Of a stretch of DNA of 24,263 nucleotides, positions 1-10,138 are shown one piece after another. The translations under genes were made by a program, and so were the position numbers. Positions within the stretch are counted from its first letter, which is position 1. Every line of letters starts with the position of its first letter. The notes beneath the pieces were generated by a model that ran no database searches, was not told where the DNA came from, and saw only the letters and a program-made list of their open reading frames with translations. Source of the stretch: Stereum hirsutum FP-91666 SS1 (Eukaryota; Basidiomycota; Agaricomycetes; Russulales; Stereaceae); assembly GCF_000264905.1 (NCBI RefSeq), contig NW_006763138.1:356000-380262 (forward strand), read 5' to 3'.

Positions 1-645
1 GCGTAAATTGGTGTTTCGGTAATTATATTGTGGCCCAATATGCTGTTTTACCCCCTCAGCGCCCCACAATCAGTGCAGGACAATTTTGACTAATGTTGCA
101 CAGTAGATCTACTTCCCAAACATCAAACTATATTGTCCAATCATCACTTCAACACCACAAGACATTCTAACCATGGCAACACCCCCAGGGTAGATGTTCT
201 CCTCCTCCTCCCCTAGACGCGGCACCACTACCAAGGCCACGATCATTGTTTTTGTGTCCGGTGTGCTTCCCATCACTTAGTATTGATATGGGGCTACCCA
301 TTACAGCAAAAACCAAGACAATCGAACCGCTATATCCCCAGTTCTGGCCTGCCCGCCCCCTTTCACGGCGATAGGGTAATATCTTGCTGACCGTTTATGC
401 TATAACTTTGGGATGAATGGACCGATTCCTTCAAGATTCGATTTTAACCATCTTATGCATTTATCAGTCAGAACCCCCAAAATCGACCTCCTTCATGTTG
501 CCGAAATCGGGCCACAATTCACGTTTTATACGTCAATTCCATCGAAATGACACCCGGCAATGCGATCCGTTTGTCCTAATTCACAAAACTCACTAAGTTA
601 CCGAAGTACCCCCAGATCACCCCGTTTTCCCTACCGATCTACCCC
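1..645. other. No gene seen
   Basis: No credible coding region, RNA gene or terminal repeat is visible. The stretch is of mixed composition with C-runs, turning pyrimidine-rich toward 600-660. It does not resemble the missing part of the chromovirus LTR (compared by eye with 12317-12993), so the lost LTR sequence is not simply displaced here. Confidence 0.5.
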
Positions 646-1036
646 CAGGTACCCAGTACCCCCACCCTAGCATCCCTACTATTATTCTACCATTTTTCCG
701 TATTTTTATTGGCCACCGTTCTATCCCTATTCACCCTACGATCATCCCTGTCTATTTTCCCCATTTTATCCATCCATAACCCAGCCCGTTCCACCATATA
801 CACCCTACCTACCCGCCCTACCCATTCCCTAGCACCCCTACCCCATCCCCTACCCCCTACCCTACCCCTAGGACCACCCCCATACGCCCTACCCCATCAC
901 CCTGGGCCACCCGGCCACCCAGAACCACCCCCCGGCCGCCCCAGTAGCCAGCCCAGTGCTGGCATTTATTATTATTTTCCTGAGGAACCATTGTAAAGGA
1001 TCCTGTGCTTACTAGCAGGTACCTTTATAAAGGTCT
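646..1036 (+). repeat. Left arm of ~390 bp inverted repeat
   Basis: This segment is the reverse complement of 18185-18575 at roughly 80-90% identity by eye. The outer edge reads CAGGTACCCAGTACC (646-660) and the inner edge contains TTTATAAAGG. Long matched blocks cover CACCCTAGCATCC, TTCACCCTACGATCATCCCTG and GGGCCACCCGGCCA-like motifs. The middle is rich in CCCTACC runs. The inner edge lies about 15 bp from the broken end of the chromovirus 3' LTR. It may be a terminal inverted repeat of a large DNA transposon or an independent copy of a dispersed repeat. The proline-rich ORF across it is a by-product of C-runs. Confidence 0.8.
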
Positions 1037-1050
1037 TACATCTACGCCTG

Positions 1051-1135
1051 GTGCGTCGCCTAACTAGGAATGCGGTAAAGGAAAAGAAAAGGAAAAGATA
1101 CACAAAGTAACAAAGAAGAAAAAGTGTCCATAACA
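1051..1135 (-). repeat. Truncated 3' LTR (85 bp)
   Basis: It aligns over its whole length, without gaps, with 12994-13078, the outer end of the 5' LTR. Both end in GTGTCCATAACA, the complement of the TGTTATGGACAC LTR start. About 677 bp of the 762 bp LTR is missing, and the break lies next to the inverted-repeat arm at 646-1036. A handful of mismatches separate the two copies. Confidence 0.9.
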
Positions 1136-1148
1136 TTACCCCCCTTCT
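1136..1148 (-). promoter_or_regulatory. Polypurine tract at the 3' LTR
   Basis: On the minus strand it reads AGAAGGGGGGTAA and directly abuts the LTR start TGTTATGG. This is the position and composition expected of the plus-strand DNA priming site in LTR elements. An identical 13-mer occurs at 3048-3060. Confidence 0.85.
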
Positions 1149-1171
1149 ACGCATCAAGTTAGTCCCCGAAC

Positions 1172-2964
1172 TTACCAGGGCCAAAGACTCTCGATCTCCC
1201 ATTCCTTGCTCAATGTCTTCGCCTTCCACGCGTCTAACCTCGCCCACCACTTCTTGTTCGTCTTCTTCGCGAGTGTTGGGCACATCCTCTTGCCATGTCC
1301 GTGACGTTTGCAGTACCAGCATCGACAAAGGTCGGCTGATTCTCGTGCTCAACGGGGGACGGTGGCGTAGTAGGGTTTCTTGGTGGTCTTTCCAAAAAAA
1401 AGCCGGGGTGAGGAGTATGGTGTTGGCGTCAGTGACTAGGGCGTGCTCATAACGAAGGTAAAGACAGTGCTTGCAGATGGCCGAGCTGGGGTGGAAGCAC
1501 GCATGGGTGCAGGGGTGGGGTGATCACGGGTGAATGGTCGTTGATTTGGTGAACGAGTCGGGGAGGACTCGGGCTCCGTTTCCTCTTGCACGTCCTCATC
1601 ATCTCCTCCCTGTCCTCCTGTTCCTGCAGTATGTCCTGCGCCACCTCCATTAGTGTTTTCTTCATTGTCGTTGTCATCGTCGTTGTGTCGTCGTCTCCTC
1701 TTCCATTTCCTGTCTCATGGTCGGCTGCCTCTCTGTCACGATTGGCACGTGCTCAGGCGATGGCCTCCTCGGCTCCCATGTCCTGGAGGGCCAGGGCAAT
1801 GGTGTCTCGCTCCTAATATCCGGCTCCGAGTCATCTTCTTGTCAGGGAGAGCTCCTGTTTTCGGGCCTCGATGGCGCTGGACTGGGCATCGATCTCGGCC
1901 TGAACACGGCGATAGGTAAGGGCTTGAGCCTGGACATCTCGGTTTGAGACATGGGCGAGGACGTCGATGAACTGGGTGTCGTTTCGGACTCGGGTGAGGT
2001 AGTTGTGAAAATAGAGGGGGAGACGAGGTAGAACAGAGGCGGGGTAATACAAAGAATCCGTTGTGGATGATGTGCCGGTCTGAGAGGAAGGCTGGGGTCT
2101 GGCGGGAGGGTTGTTGAGGATGTCAGAGTCCGAGTTGTTGTCAACGGGGAACCGAGCGGGTCGGACGGGAGAAGGTGGACGAAAGGGTCGAGTCGAGGCC
2201 TCGGGTTGAGGCTGGTGGTAAGGGGTTTGGGGGCGAGCTGGCATGAAGGGAGTAGGAGGATGTGGGATATAAGGGGGTGGCATCTGGCCTTGAGTGGGTT
2301 CTTCTGTTTTATGCATGATGCTAGCGCCATTAGGATTGAGAGGAATGTGAGCAAGATTTATATTATGGGGGGAACGGGGGTTAACAATGGCGCGGCTTAT
2401 GCTTAGCTTCATGGTCGTGGCTATCTTGTAAAAGGGGTGACGGCCTTGTGCAGTGTTGTCGATGATGACATTGACGAGCTGATTGGCTCGTTTGAGGTCG
2501 ACACGAAACTGGTCCCTGGCAATCAGGTTGGACCTGACTGGGGCTCGGAACTGAACCGTGTTTCCCCCGATTGGGAATAGGGCAGCCTGGGTGGCTGTGG
2601 GGACTTTGTTAAAGGATAGGGAAGGGACCATACGCCTTCCTTCGGCATTGACACGATACCCTTCTTCATTGATGTGAGTGGCTTGGTGGGGGATATTCTC
2701 CCTTTCCCGAGTAGGGTACACGTACACTTGCAGGCCCGACGTGGCGAGGTCTTGTGTGACGACGGCAACATTATAAAGAGGACGGATTGGAATATTGTGA
2801 TCGTTGGGAAGGGTAAGTAGAATGTTGTAAGGGCGAGCATTGGGAGTTGGATTGGGCTGACTGGCATAAGGGTGAGCGTTGGAGGTTGGATTGGTCTGGC
2901 TGTTGGGAGCAGGGTTGGCCTGCGTGTTAGAGGCGGGGTTTGGCTGAGTGTTAGGAGCGGACAT
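1172..2964 (-). pseudogene. Third ORF: CCHC zinc-knuckle protein after pol
   Basis: This extra retrotransposon ORF lies downstream of integrase. The likely start is the ATG at 2964 (MSAPNTQPNPAS). Codons run open to 1831, about 378 residues, with an N-terminal Asn/Pro/Thr-rich repeat region and a Pro-rich middle. The frame then continues past TGA and TAG stops through a charged, probably helical stretch, shifts frame near 1680, and passes an Asp/Asn-rich and a Ser/Pro-rich stretch. It ends with a perfect CX2CX4HX4C knuckle (CWYCKRHGHGKRMC, 1280-1321) and a Trp/Lys-rich tail stopping at 1172-1174. The knuckle suggests nucleic-acid binding of the nucleocapsid type. The element already has a normal gag, so this is a second Gag-like or accessory protein. 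I do not recognise the family. The stops look like CGA to TGA and CAG to TAG changes. Confidence 0.65.
1280..1321 (-). other. CCHC zinc knuckle of ORF3
   Basis: The minus strand encodes CWYCKRHGHGKRMC, with C-x2-C-x4-H-x4-C spacing intact. It is followed by a basic, Trp-rich tail containing KKWW and SLWPW. All four metal ligands are present, unlike the knuckle in this element's own Gag. Confidence 0.85.
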
Positions 2965-3047
2965 GGTGATTGATTTCAAACGATTTTGAGACTTGGTGGG
3001 TAGTCGGCGAGTAGACGTTGACTGGGGAGGAGTGAAACGATGGAATT

Positions 3048-3060
3048 TTACCCCCCTTCT
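3048..3060 (-). promoter_or_regulatory. Second, internal polypurine tract
   Basis: On the minus strand this is AGAAGGGGGGTAA, the same 13-mer as at 1136-1148. It begins a few bases after the pol stop codon (3066-3068), which is where a chromovirus normally has its polypurine tract. Here ORF3 follows instead of an LTR. It may be a duplicated tract left by capture of ORF3, or it may work as a central tract. Confidence 0.65.
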
Positions 3061-3065
3061 TATAG

Positions 3066-6000
3066 TCAACGTTGCCGAGGCTGTGTACGTGTCATCTTGG
3101 CGGGTTTATGGGAATGAGAGGGGGCATCTGGATGTGCCAAGTAAAAGTCTAGTACCACTTGATCGTCGTCGTGGAATTCTGTGTGAGGTCTCCATTGGTT
3201 CTCGCTGTCGTCATAGCCTGCATAGTGTACTAAGAAGTGCAGGGCTTGAGAACGAGAACCTTCGAGTCTGCGCCATCCAGCGTCTTGGATCTTGTCAACT
3301 TCCCACTCTTCCTCTTCATTTATGACGTAAGGTGGGGGATTTATAGAATTTGGTCCATGTTCATTGGTCTCATGGTAGAGTGTGAGTAAGTTGGCGTGAA
3401 ATACCGGGTGAATTGTCCATTGCGCAGGGAGTTTGAGTCGGTACGTGACCGGTCCTGAGACTTCCTCTATCGCAAATGGACCAAATCGCTTGGGCCGAAG
3501 TTTTGCCGATGGGTGCATAGTTGTAATGTTCTTGCCTTCAAGCCATACTCGTTGGCCCTTTTGAAGACTTGGCATATTTCCTTGGTCATGTCTTCGCATA
3601 AGTTCCGCAGCCATTGCGTGAGAGGCTTCGGCATCAGAGCGGGCTTTGTCCAATTCTTCCAAGCGTTGTTCGACTGCGGGGGCAGAGGATTCGTGTCCCA
3701 GCGATGGAAACCAGTGGGGATGATAACCCATGAGAAGATAGAATGGTGTCTGGCCTACGGAAGAGTGCTGTGCCGAGTTATGTGCAAATTCTGCAAATAT
3801 AAGATATTTTGCCCAATTGTTTTGTCAAAAATTGCAGAAAGCTCGGAGGTATTGTTCGAGTTCTTGGTTTACTCGTTCAGTTTCTCCGTCGGTTTGTGGA
3901 TGATAAGCTGTTGAGAACCGCTGTTTTATGCCTAATTTCTTGTACAATTCGCGTATGAAATTTGCATTAAACTAGGGTCCTCAATTGGATATATTGACCT
4001 GAGGTAGTCCAAAGCGCCAGAAAACACATTGGAGATATATATCGGTGGTTTGTTCAGCCGTTATAGTCTTGTGGCATGGGACCATTATTGCCGCCTTTGT
4101 CAAATTATGGTCGACAAACACCGCTATGGAGTCGTATCCGTCGGATTTTGATAGTTCGGTAATAAAGTCCATGGTGACTGCTTGAAAGGGTAGCGTGAAT
4201 TCTACTACAATTGATTGAGTCGGGATTGGCAGTTTCCGTGGTTGGTTTTTGGTGGCTTGGCATACTATGCATCCCTTGACGTAGTTTCGTACAAAGGTGG
4301 TCATCCCGGGCCACCAAAACTCTCGTCCTACTGACAAAACTGTGGCAATTTGTCCTCGATGGCCCGTGGTGGCCATGTCATGATGGAGCTGGACGATTGT
4401 TTGTCGTAGGCTGAGGTCGTTTGGAACGTAGAGTCAGTTACAATAATAAATCAAGTCGTTTTGAACCCTCCAGTCCTTTAAATCTTGAGCAATCACGCGA
4501 TTGTCTCCTTTTAAGGCTTCTAGGGTTTTGACGACTTGTTCGTCGTAGTTAGAGCTGTCACAAATTTGAAAGTGGATTGAATCCATGTCTAACAGAATTT
4601 GATCTTCATTGTCCTGGGATCCATCGTCGTGATCTTGTCTTCGAGATAACCCATCCGACCTTGTTTGTGTCTTTCTGGGTTTGTGGGTAATCTGAAAGTC
4701 GTAGTCTTGTAATTCTGCGCTCCATCGGGCTTGACGTCTGTTAAGCTTACAAGCGGTTCGGAAATACTGTAGATTACGGTGGTCTGACCATACGTCTATT
4801 TTGTGTGGACTTCCTGCAAGATAGTGCCTCCATGCTTCGAAGGTCTTCATGATTGCTAGAAGTTCATGGTCGTGTACATCGTAGTTCCGTTTGGGTTCGC
4901 TCATTGAGGCAGAGATGTAGGCGCATGGATGCCAGTGTCCTTCATGTTGCTAGGATAGTACTCCTCCTATCGCAAATCCGGATGCATCACATTCTACTCG
5001 GAATGGTTTCTCGGGGTCGGGTTGGATAATAACAGGCGCTGTCGTAAAGGCCTGTTTGAGGTTATCAAAGGACTTTTGTTCCATGTCTGTCCATCTCCAC
5101 TTGACATCCTTCTTCGTTAAGTCATTGAGGGGTCGTGCTTTGTCCGAGAAGTTTTGAATAAATTGTCGATAGAAATTTCCGAATCCTAAAAATGACCTAA
5201 CATCCATTAAATTTTTTGGAGTGGGCCACTCTAGTACTCCAGCAACTTTGATGGGGTTCATCGAGATTTTTCCATGCCCTAAAATCATTCTAAGGTATTC
5301 GACTTCTGAAGCTTCGAAGGTGCATTTTTTGGGTTTAAGAAACAGGTCGTTGTCTTGAAGTCGTTTTAGGACTTTATTGACAATAGTTCGGTGTTCCTCA
5401 AGTGTCTCGGTTCCGATGAGGATGTCGTCCATGTAAATTACCACTTTCCCAGTGGCAATTAAGTCTTGGAATATATTGTCTATCATCGTTTGGAAGGTTG
5501 CAGGGGAATTGGTGAGGCCGAAAAACATGACCATGGGTTCGTATTGACCTCAGTTGGTAAGGAAGGCTGCTTTTCACTGGTCCCCGTCGGCTATTAAAAT
5601 ATTGGTATAGCCGTATCAAACGTCCATTTTTGTGAAAATGAAGGCGGTAGCCATTCTGTCGAATAGTTCTGTGGTAAGGGGTAGTGGGTATCAATTTTTA
5701 ATGGTCATTTTGTTGATTTTCCCATAATCCTGGACTGGTCGTAGTTCCCCATCCTTTTTCTTGACAAAGAAAAATGGTGATGCTAGTGGAGAGTTAGATT
5801 TACGGATTGTGCCTCTTTCAAATGTTCGTTTAGGAATTTATCGAGTGCTATTTGTTCAGCCGGGGTAAGAGGATAGACCTTGCATGTGTTTCGTGGTACG
5901 GCATCGGGTTTGAAATCTATGCAATGGTCCCAAGGCTTTGAAGTGGAGAATCGTTTTGATTCTTCGTCGCTGAAGACTTTTCGGAATTGTTGATATTGTT

Positions 6001-6866
6001 CTAGTACAATTTCCTTGTAGGTGCGGGCTTCCTTGGTTTTAGAAGCTTCTTCAGCAAGTTCTGTAGATTTCGACGCACGTCGCACAAACTCTTCTTCCTC
6101 GTCTTCTTCAAATCCTGGCGTCCACCACACTTCATCATCTTCTCCTAGTTTCATGGATTTTATAAAGGCCTGCCCGGCTTCCTTGATACATATCCTGTAG
6201 CGATGTTGATCCAATCGCTTCTGGACTCATTCAGAAAATGTAGTTTTCGCTACCGTTTCTCTGAATGTCGTCTTTACGCCTCCTATAATTCTGGAAGTGT
6301 GGTGTTCCTTAATTGCTTTAAGGATCTTCTTTTTCTTCTTCTGTTTCTTCTTTTTGCGCATTGTGAGTTCGCAGGAAAGAGAACAGTCTTAGAACAGCAT
6401 ATGCCCGTTTCTCCAGTTAAGGGCTGGATTACGTTTCCGTAGCCAAGGAAGTCCTAAGATTAAATTGTCTTCTCCTATGTCGGTGACAGAGAATTTGGCA
6501 TGTTCTTTGTGATCACCGACTTTGAGAGTGGTTTTGATATAGTTCGTAATTTTTCCTAGGATGTTGGCAGAGTTGTCAATATTTCAAACGATTTTGGGTT
6601 TTGCATAGGCCTTGGTGGGGATTCAGTGTTTTCAGATAAAATTCCAATGGATGAATAGCCCGCTGGCTCCTGAGTCAATTAGAGCACGGGTATAGACGTC
6701 TTGATGATTCTCTCTGATGTAAACTGGAAAACGCATAGATTGTGGCATAGCTATTGTCCGTATGAGTACATCGCGAGGGAATCGTATCCGTGCCTGAAGT
6801 TGCGTCACGAGCTTCAGGCCTTTCAAAAATCCTGTCCATTGTTCGACTCCGTGTCTCTTCCTACTT
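3066..6866 (-). pseudogene. Chromovirus pol (PR-RT-RH-IN-chromodomain)
   Basis: Pol overlaps the end of gag in the -1 frame. The protease active site DSGAS is at 6662-6676. Reverse transcriptase has GLTNSPATFQ and YMDD (5424-5435); RNase H lies around 4900-4650. The integrase zinc region H..H..CxxC is near 4390-4250. Its catalytic core has MDF, then SN where SD is expected (Asn codon 3984-3986), then the downstream Glu in [10 protein letters not shown] chromodomain (W.VDKI...HFLVHYAGY...QW.P) lies around 3310-3140, just before the stop at 3066. Breaks include a one-base loss near 5815 and stops at 3825-3827, 3972-3974, 3981-3983, 4434-4436 and 4950-4952, four between 5540 and 5700, and three just downstream of the protease. 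Most are explained by CGA to TGA, TGG to TGA or CAG to TAG. Confidence 0.92.
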
Positions 6867-7820
6867 CTTCCATCTCCCCAAACATCTCTAGGACCGTGTC
6901 CTGATCTTCATTCGTCATATTCTGGATCTTGCGAACGAGTTCTTGTATCACATTCTTCTCTTGGGGTAGAGCTTCATTCTGTGGCAGGTTTGAGGTCAAT
7001 GTCAGTTGGTTATTGACTGTGGTCTGGCGAATCTGCTGACAGAAAGGATTGGTGTTTTTGCCTGGGGCGCCTTGGTTGTTCTTTGGGTGAAACTTGGGAT
7101 CGGCGGCACGATGTCTGATCTGGTCACATCTAAAATACCTTCCTTCCTGTATGTACTTCTGGCGTTCCTGAAAACTGAGGTTGACCGCTCAAACTTGGGT
7201 TGTGTTGGAGCGGTTCTTCTCGTTAAAGGATCGGCCGCGATTGCCTGGGGTGGAGGCATTAGATGCTCTCCATTGCGCGTCCATGGCTGTTGCCCTTTCG
7301 TACCATTCCTCGAACAATACTGGCAGCGGGAATGTGCTGTAGATCTTGGTGCGAAGGGCATGGTTGAGGCCTTTCTGAAAAAATGTGACCTTCACATTAT
7401 TTCCTTTGATTTTGCCTTTGGAAATAAGGATCTTGAACTTGGTGACGTAGTCGGTGGCGTTCATATTTCCCTGGCGGAAACTATCCAGGTCGAACCAGCT
7501 CTGTATTTCTTGAGCAGCGTGTTCGAACTCCCTTCGGATTTGTGCTTTGAAATCCTTCTAGGTTCCGTACTCCGGCTTCTTGGGCGTTATGGGAGATATG
7601 CCCAAGCCTTTCCCTTCCTCTCCCTCTTCGTCGTCACTATCCTCTTCAGGTCCATTGACCTTGTCCAAGAAGACTGTCTTTCATGCTCCTGCCGTATCCC
7701 CTTTCATATATGACAGAGCGAAGATAATCTTCTTTTCATCCTCCTTGTATTTTTCCGGGTTTGCAGCAAAATATAATTCGCAGCTGGTGATGAATTCCTG
7801 GACTTTAGAGGCTTTGCCTT
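6823..7820 (-). pseudogene. Gag, C-terminal part (capsid and degenerate knuckle)
   Basis: This part resumes after the Tc1/mariner insertion with KGKASKVQEFITSCELYF, a retrotransposon Gag capsid pattern. Typical capsid motifs such as SYMKGDTAG and WFDLDSFRQGN follow. The nucleocapsid knuckle is damaged: the first Cys of an expected CFRC reads Tyr (YFRC) and the Gly before His reads Arg, both explained by G-to-A changes. Two stops lie at apparent Trp codons (AGA*K and GT*KDFK) and one after TTQV near 7187. The frame ends with TGA at 6823-6825, overlapping pol in the -1 frame. There is a T-run at the overlap but no canonical slippery heptamer. Confidence 0.85.
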
Positions 7821-7822
7821 TA
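7821..7822. other. TA target-site duplication, left
   Basis: TA next to the transposon end CAGCGCTAATC. Its duplicate is at 11592-11593. Joining the flanks through one TA restores a continuous gag reading of DNFKGKASK. Confidence 0.9.
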
Positions 7823-7870
7823 CAGCGCTAATCAGAAAGATGCGGAATCACATTTTTTGCGATTTCGCCT
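7823..7870 (+). repeat. Left terminal inverted repeat, Tc1/mariner
   Basis: 48 bp that is identical to the reverse complement of 11544-11591. Weaker similarity continues inward for roughly 50 bp more (GGAGAGC..CCGC..GACCCCGGAAC), so the full repeat is near 100 bp with a diverged inner half. Confidence 0.95.
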
Positions 7871-8264
7871 TTGGAGAGCACCGCAGGACCCCGGAACTAG
7901 TCGCGCGGGTGCCACCTCCGCCCAAGGTGTGGATTTGTGGGTACGAGCTCCTTCGCTCTCTCGATAATGCACTGCTGCCACGGGTGCCAGGTTGAAATAC
8001 TTATGAGACAATACAAATGTATTTGAAGGTGTATAATTGTATCAGAGGGGTAGTACTAGATGAGGGTATACCGGTAAGGAAGATAGTAGTAGGGACTCTG
8101 TGTGAAAGTCGAGTGCTTGAAGTAAAAGAAGTGGCACAATATTGGAGAAGGATTATAATGGAGTAAAGACACTCAAAAGAGTCATGTATGGTAGCATAAA
8201 AGAACCCGAAAGATGTGATGGAAAAGAGTAGAGAGCTAGAATAAGACTAGAAAAACCTCGAGAC
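7871..8264. other. Non-coding transposon interior
   Basis: Between the left repeat and the stop codon of the second transposon gene. The first part is the diverged inner half of the repeat; the rest is A/G-rich without a credible ORF. It probably serves as 3' flank and polyadenylation region of the minus-strand gene. Confidence 0.5.
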
Positions 8265-9957
8265 TCAGAACCCGCCGGCACCAAAGAGATCGGAGCCATC
8301 ATCATCTCCCACGCCCTCTTCAACGGGCACCCAACCATCCAGAACCCTCACCATCTGATCCATTGCTTCATTGAAGTACTGATAATAATGTTCAGTTGGC
8401 TTCGGAGCGTCACTGACCACCATCCGTGGGCCCCAGAACGTCCGTGCCCCAGAACTGTCCACTTCAACCTGCTCAAACCGAATCTTACGCTAATCCTCAG
8501 TCTTACGTGGGGCTGCCTTTTCGGTGTCAGGAGAGGATGAGCGAGAGCGCTTTACGGCGGGACTGTTGTACCATTTTGGGGCAGCACGCTTGAGACGAAT
8601 GATGTCGCCCGGTGGAATTGCAAGCTTTCGGAGGTCAGCATTGTCCACTTCGTGCAAGATGTCGGGGCCATATCGTTCGAGCTCTAAGCGTCCCTGGTAT
8701 AGCGTCGCATTTTCAATACCGACTTCTGCTTCTGCGTGCTCGAGAAAACGGCGAAGCTTAGTCGGTGTTGGGCGAGCAGGGGATCTAGCCGGCTCAGAAG
8801 TAGCGGTATTATGGTGGCGTCGAGTCGGAGTACTGGGCACAGGGGCAGCAGGCGCCACAGGATTAGGCTTTGAAACGTGCGTGGTCGAGGTGGGAGTCGA
8901 TATGTCAGGGCGAAGTGCGGTGATAATCTGAGCAAGGGCCGTGATGTCACTGGTGGCCGGTGGAGCGTGTGCTGCAGCAACTGCCGCTTTGCGCTTGGGG
9001 TGGAGGATGACCTGGTGATTTTGGGGGTTGAAAGCATCACAATTGGGAGGGGTCTTCACCGTGGTTTGGTGCTTATACTGACAATGGCGATAAAATTGAT
9101 CTGCATGAGCGAGTTATACCGAGAGACAAAACACTTGCTCACCAGTGCTCAACACCATTCTGAGATCATGGTCTTCGACATCACGAATGGCTCGCCCTGC
9201 AGGCCAACTTTCTCCGGCCTAAAGGTCTTTGCTCCGGTGGTCTTGTCGCTCCACTCCTTGAAAAGCATGCCGTGCGCATGGAGGAGTCCCCGGTTGCGTT
9301 CAGAATCTTGAGCAGGATCATGGGTCTGCCCGCACATCCAATGCACATCAGAACGGTCATGAGAAGTCGCTTGATGTGTGAAAGAACACACCATGTCATC
9401 TGCGGAATCTGAGTCAGAGTCACCGCTCGATTGGCCATTATTGGAGGCATCGCCTGCTTGCTGTATCTTGCATGCCTTTGCGACATCCTGAAGGTCAACA
9501 AAGATGGTGACCAACTCGATCTTCTTGTTCTTCTCAATACGTCGAACTAAATCATTGAAGTCAGATGTATCGTCGATTGTACGAGCATTTTTTTTGCTGT
9601 AGTGATGAAAAAACCAGCAGACCCTCGTTAGCTGTGATTTAGTATGTAATCAAACATATGAACGTACACTTTTTGAGGAGGGACAAGAGCTTGGATGCTA
9701 AAAGGCTTTCTCGCCGTGACACGGTATTTATTCTGTCCATGCCGTTCTAACAGGGCACGTAGGAGCCGTAAATAAGCATCCTGGCCTTCTTCAAACACAA
9801 AGTCCAACTCCTTTTTCTTCTCCGTCTTCGCTGGCCTCCCACTCTTCTTACCAGAACTGGCTGATGTTTTCGGATATTCTATGACGGCCAGCACAGTGAT
9901 ACTGCGAGCGTCTGCAGTCCCATCTAAAGAAGGATCCCAGTCTGGTGTGGGAGGCAT
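8265..9957 (-). pseudogene. Second gene of the Tc1/mariner element
   Basis: ATG at 9955-9957 (MPPTPDWDPSLDG). Exon 1 encodes a Ser/Lys-rich patch and FEEGQDAYLRLLRALLERHG, then a good intron at 9667-9597 (GTACGT..ACAG, 71 nt) joins ..VPPQKV to KKNARTIDDTSDFNDL in phase. Exon 2 runs to about 9150; a second intron, with an uncertain donor, leads into TPPNCDAFNPQNHQV. The last exon has an Ala/Pro/Thr-rich linker, then a helical segment (KLRRFLEHAEAEVGI...KLAIPPGDIIRLK) that resembles a SAM-like domain, then KRSRSSSP. An in-frame TAG at 8490-8492 is followed in the same frame by 74 codons containing TFWGPRMV and an acidic end, stopping at 8265. I know this type only as an abundant, uncharacterised agaricomycete protein. 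A DNA- or protein-binding helper role is inference. Confidence 0.7.
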
Positions 9958-10138
9958 GATTGAAAGGAGTGTGTAGCGGCAGAGATGAAAGTATAATTTT
10001 CTTGATAAGAAACGACGACACGATGAACGCCGAAAATGTCACAACACGTCACATACACACGTGTTTAAGTACCAGACCTTCTAGGTTGACAATATCATGC
10101 TGCAAGACATATATTCATAAAGAGAAGGAGCACACAAT
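9958..10138. other. Spacer between the two transposon genes
   Basis: About 180 bp between the transposase stop and the next start codon. It must hold the transposase 3' end and the promoter of the second gene. No clear TATA box or terminator is recognised. Confidence 0.4.

Noticed and set aside
709..996. Proline-rich 95-codon ORF
   Set aside because: It lies in the C-run part of the inverted repeat; the matching right arm has a differing frame, and no domain is visible.
6820..6830. Programmed -1 frameshift site at the gag-pol overlap
   Set aside because: A run of T is present, but no X XXY YYZ heptamer in the gag frame. Decay of the element prevents a firm claim.
7006..7713. Long plus-strand ORF of 235 codons
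   Set aside because: It is antisense to gag capsid, which is clearly the coding strand.
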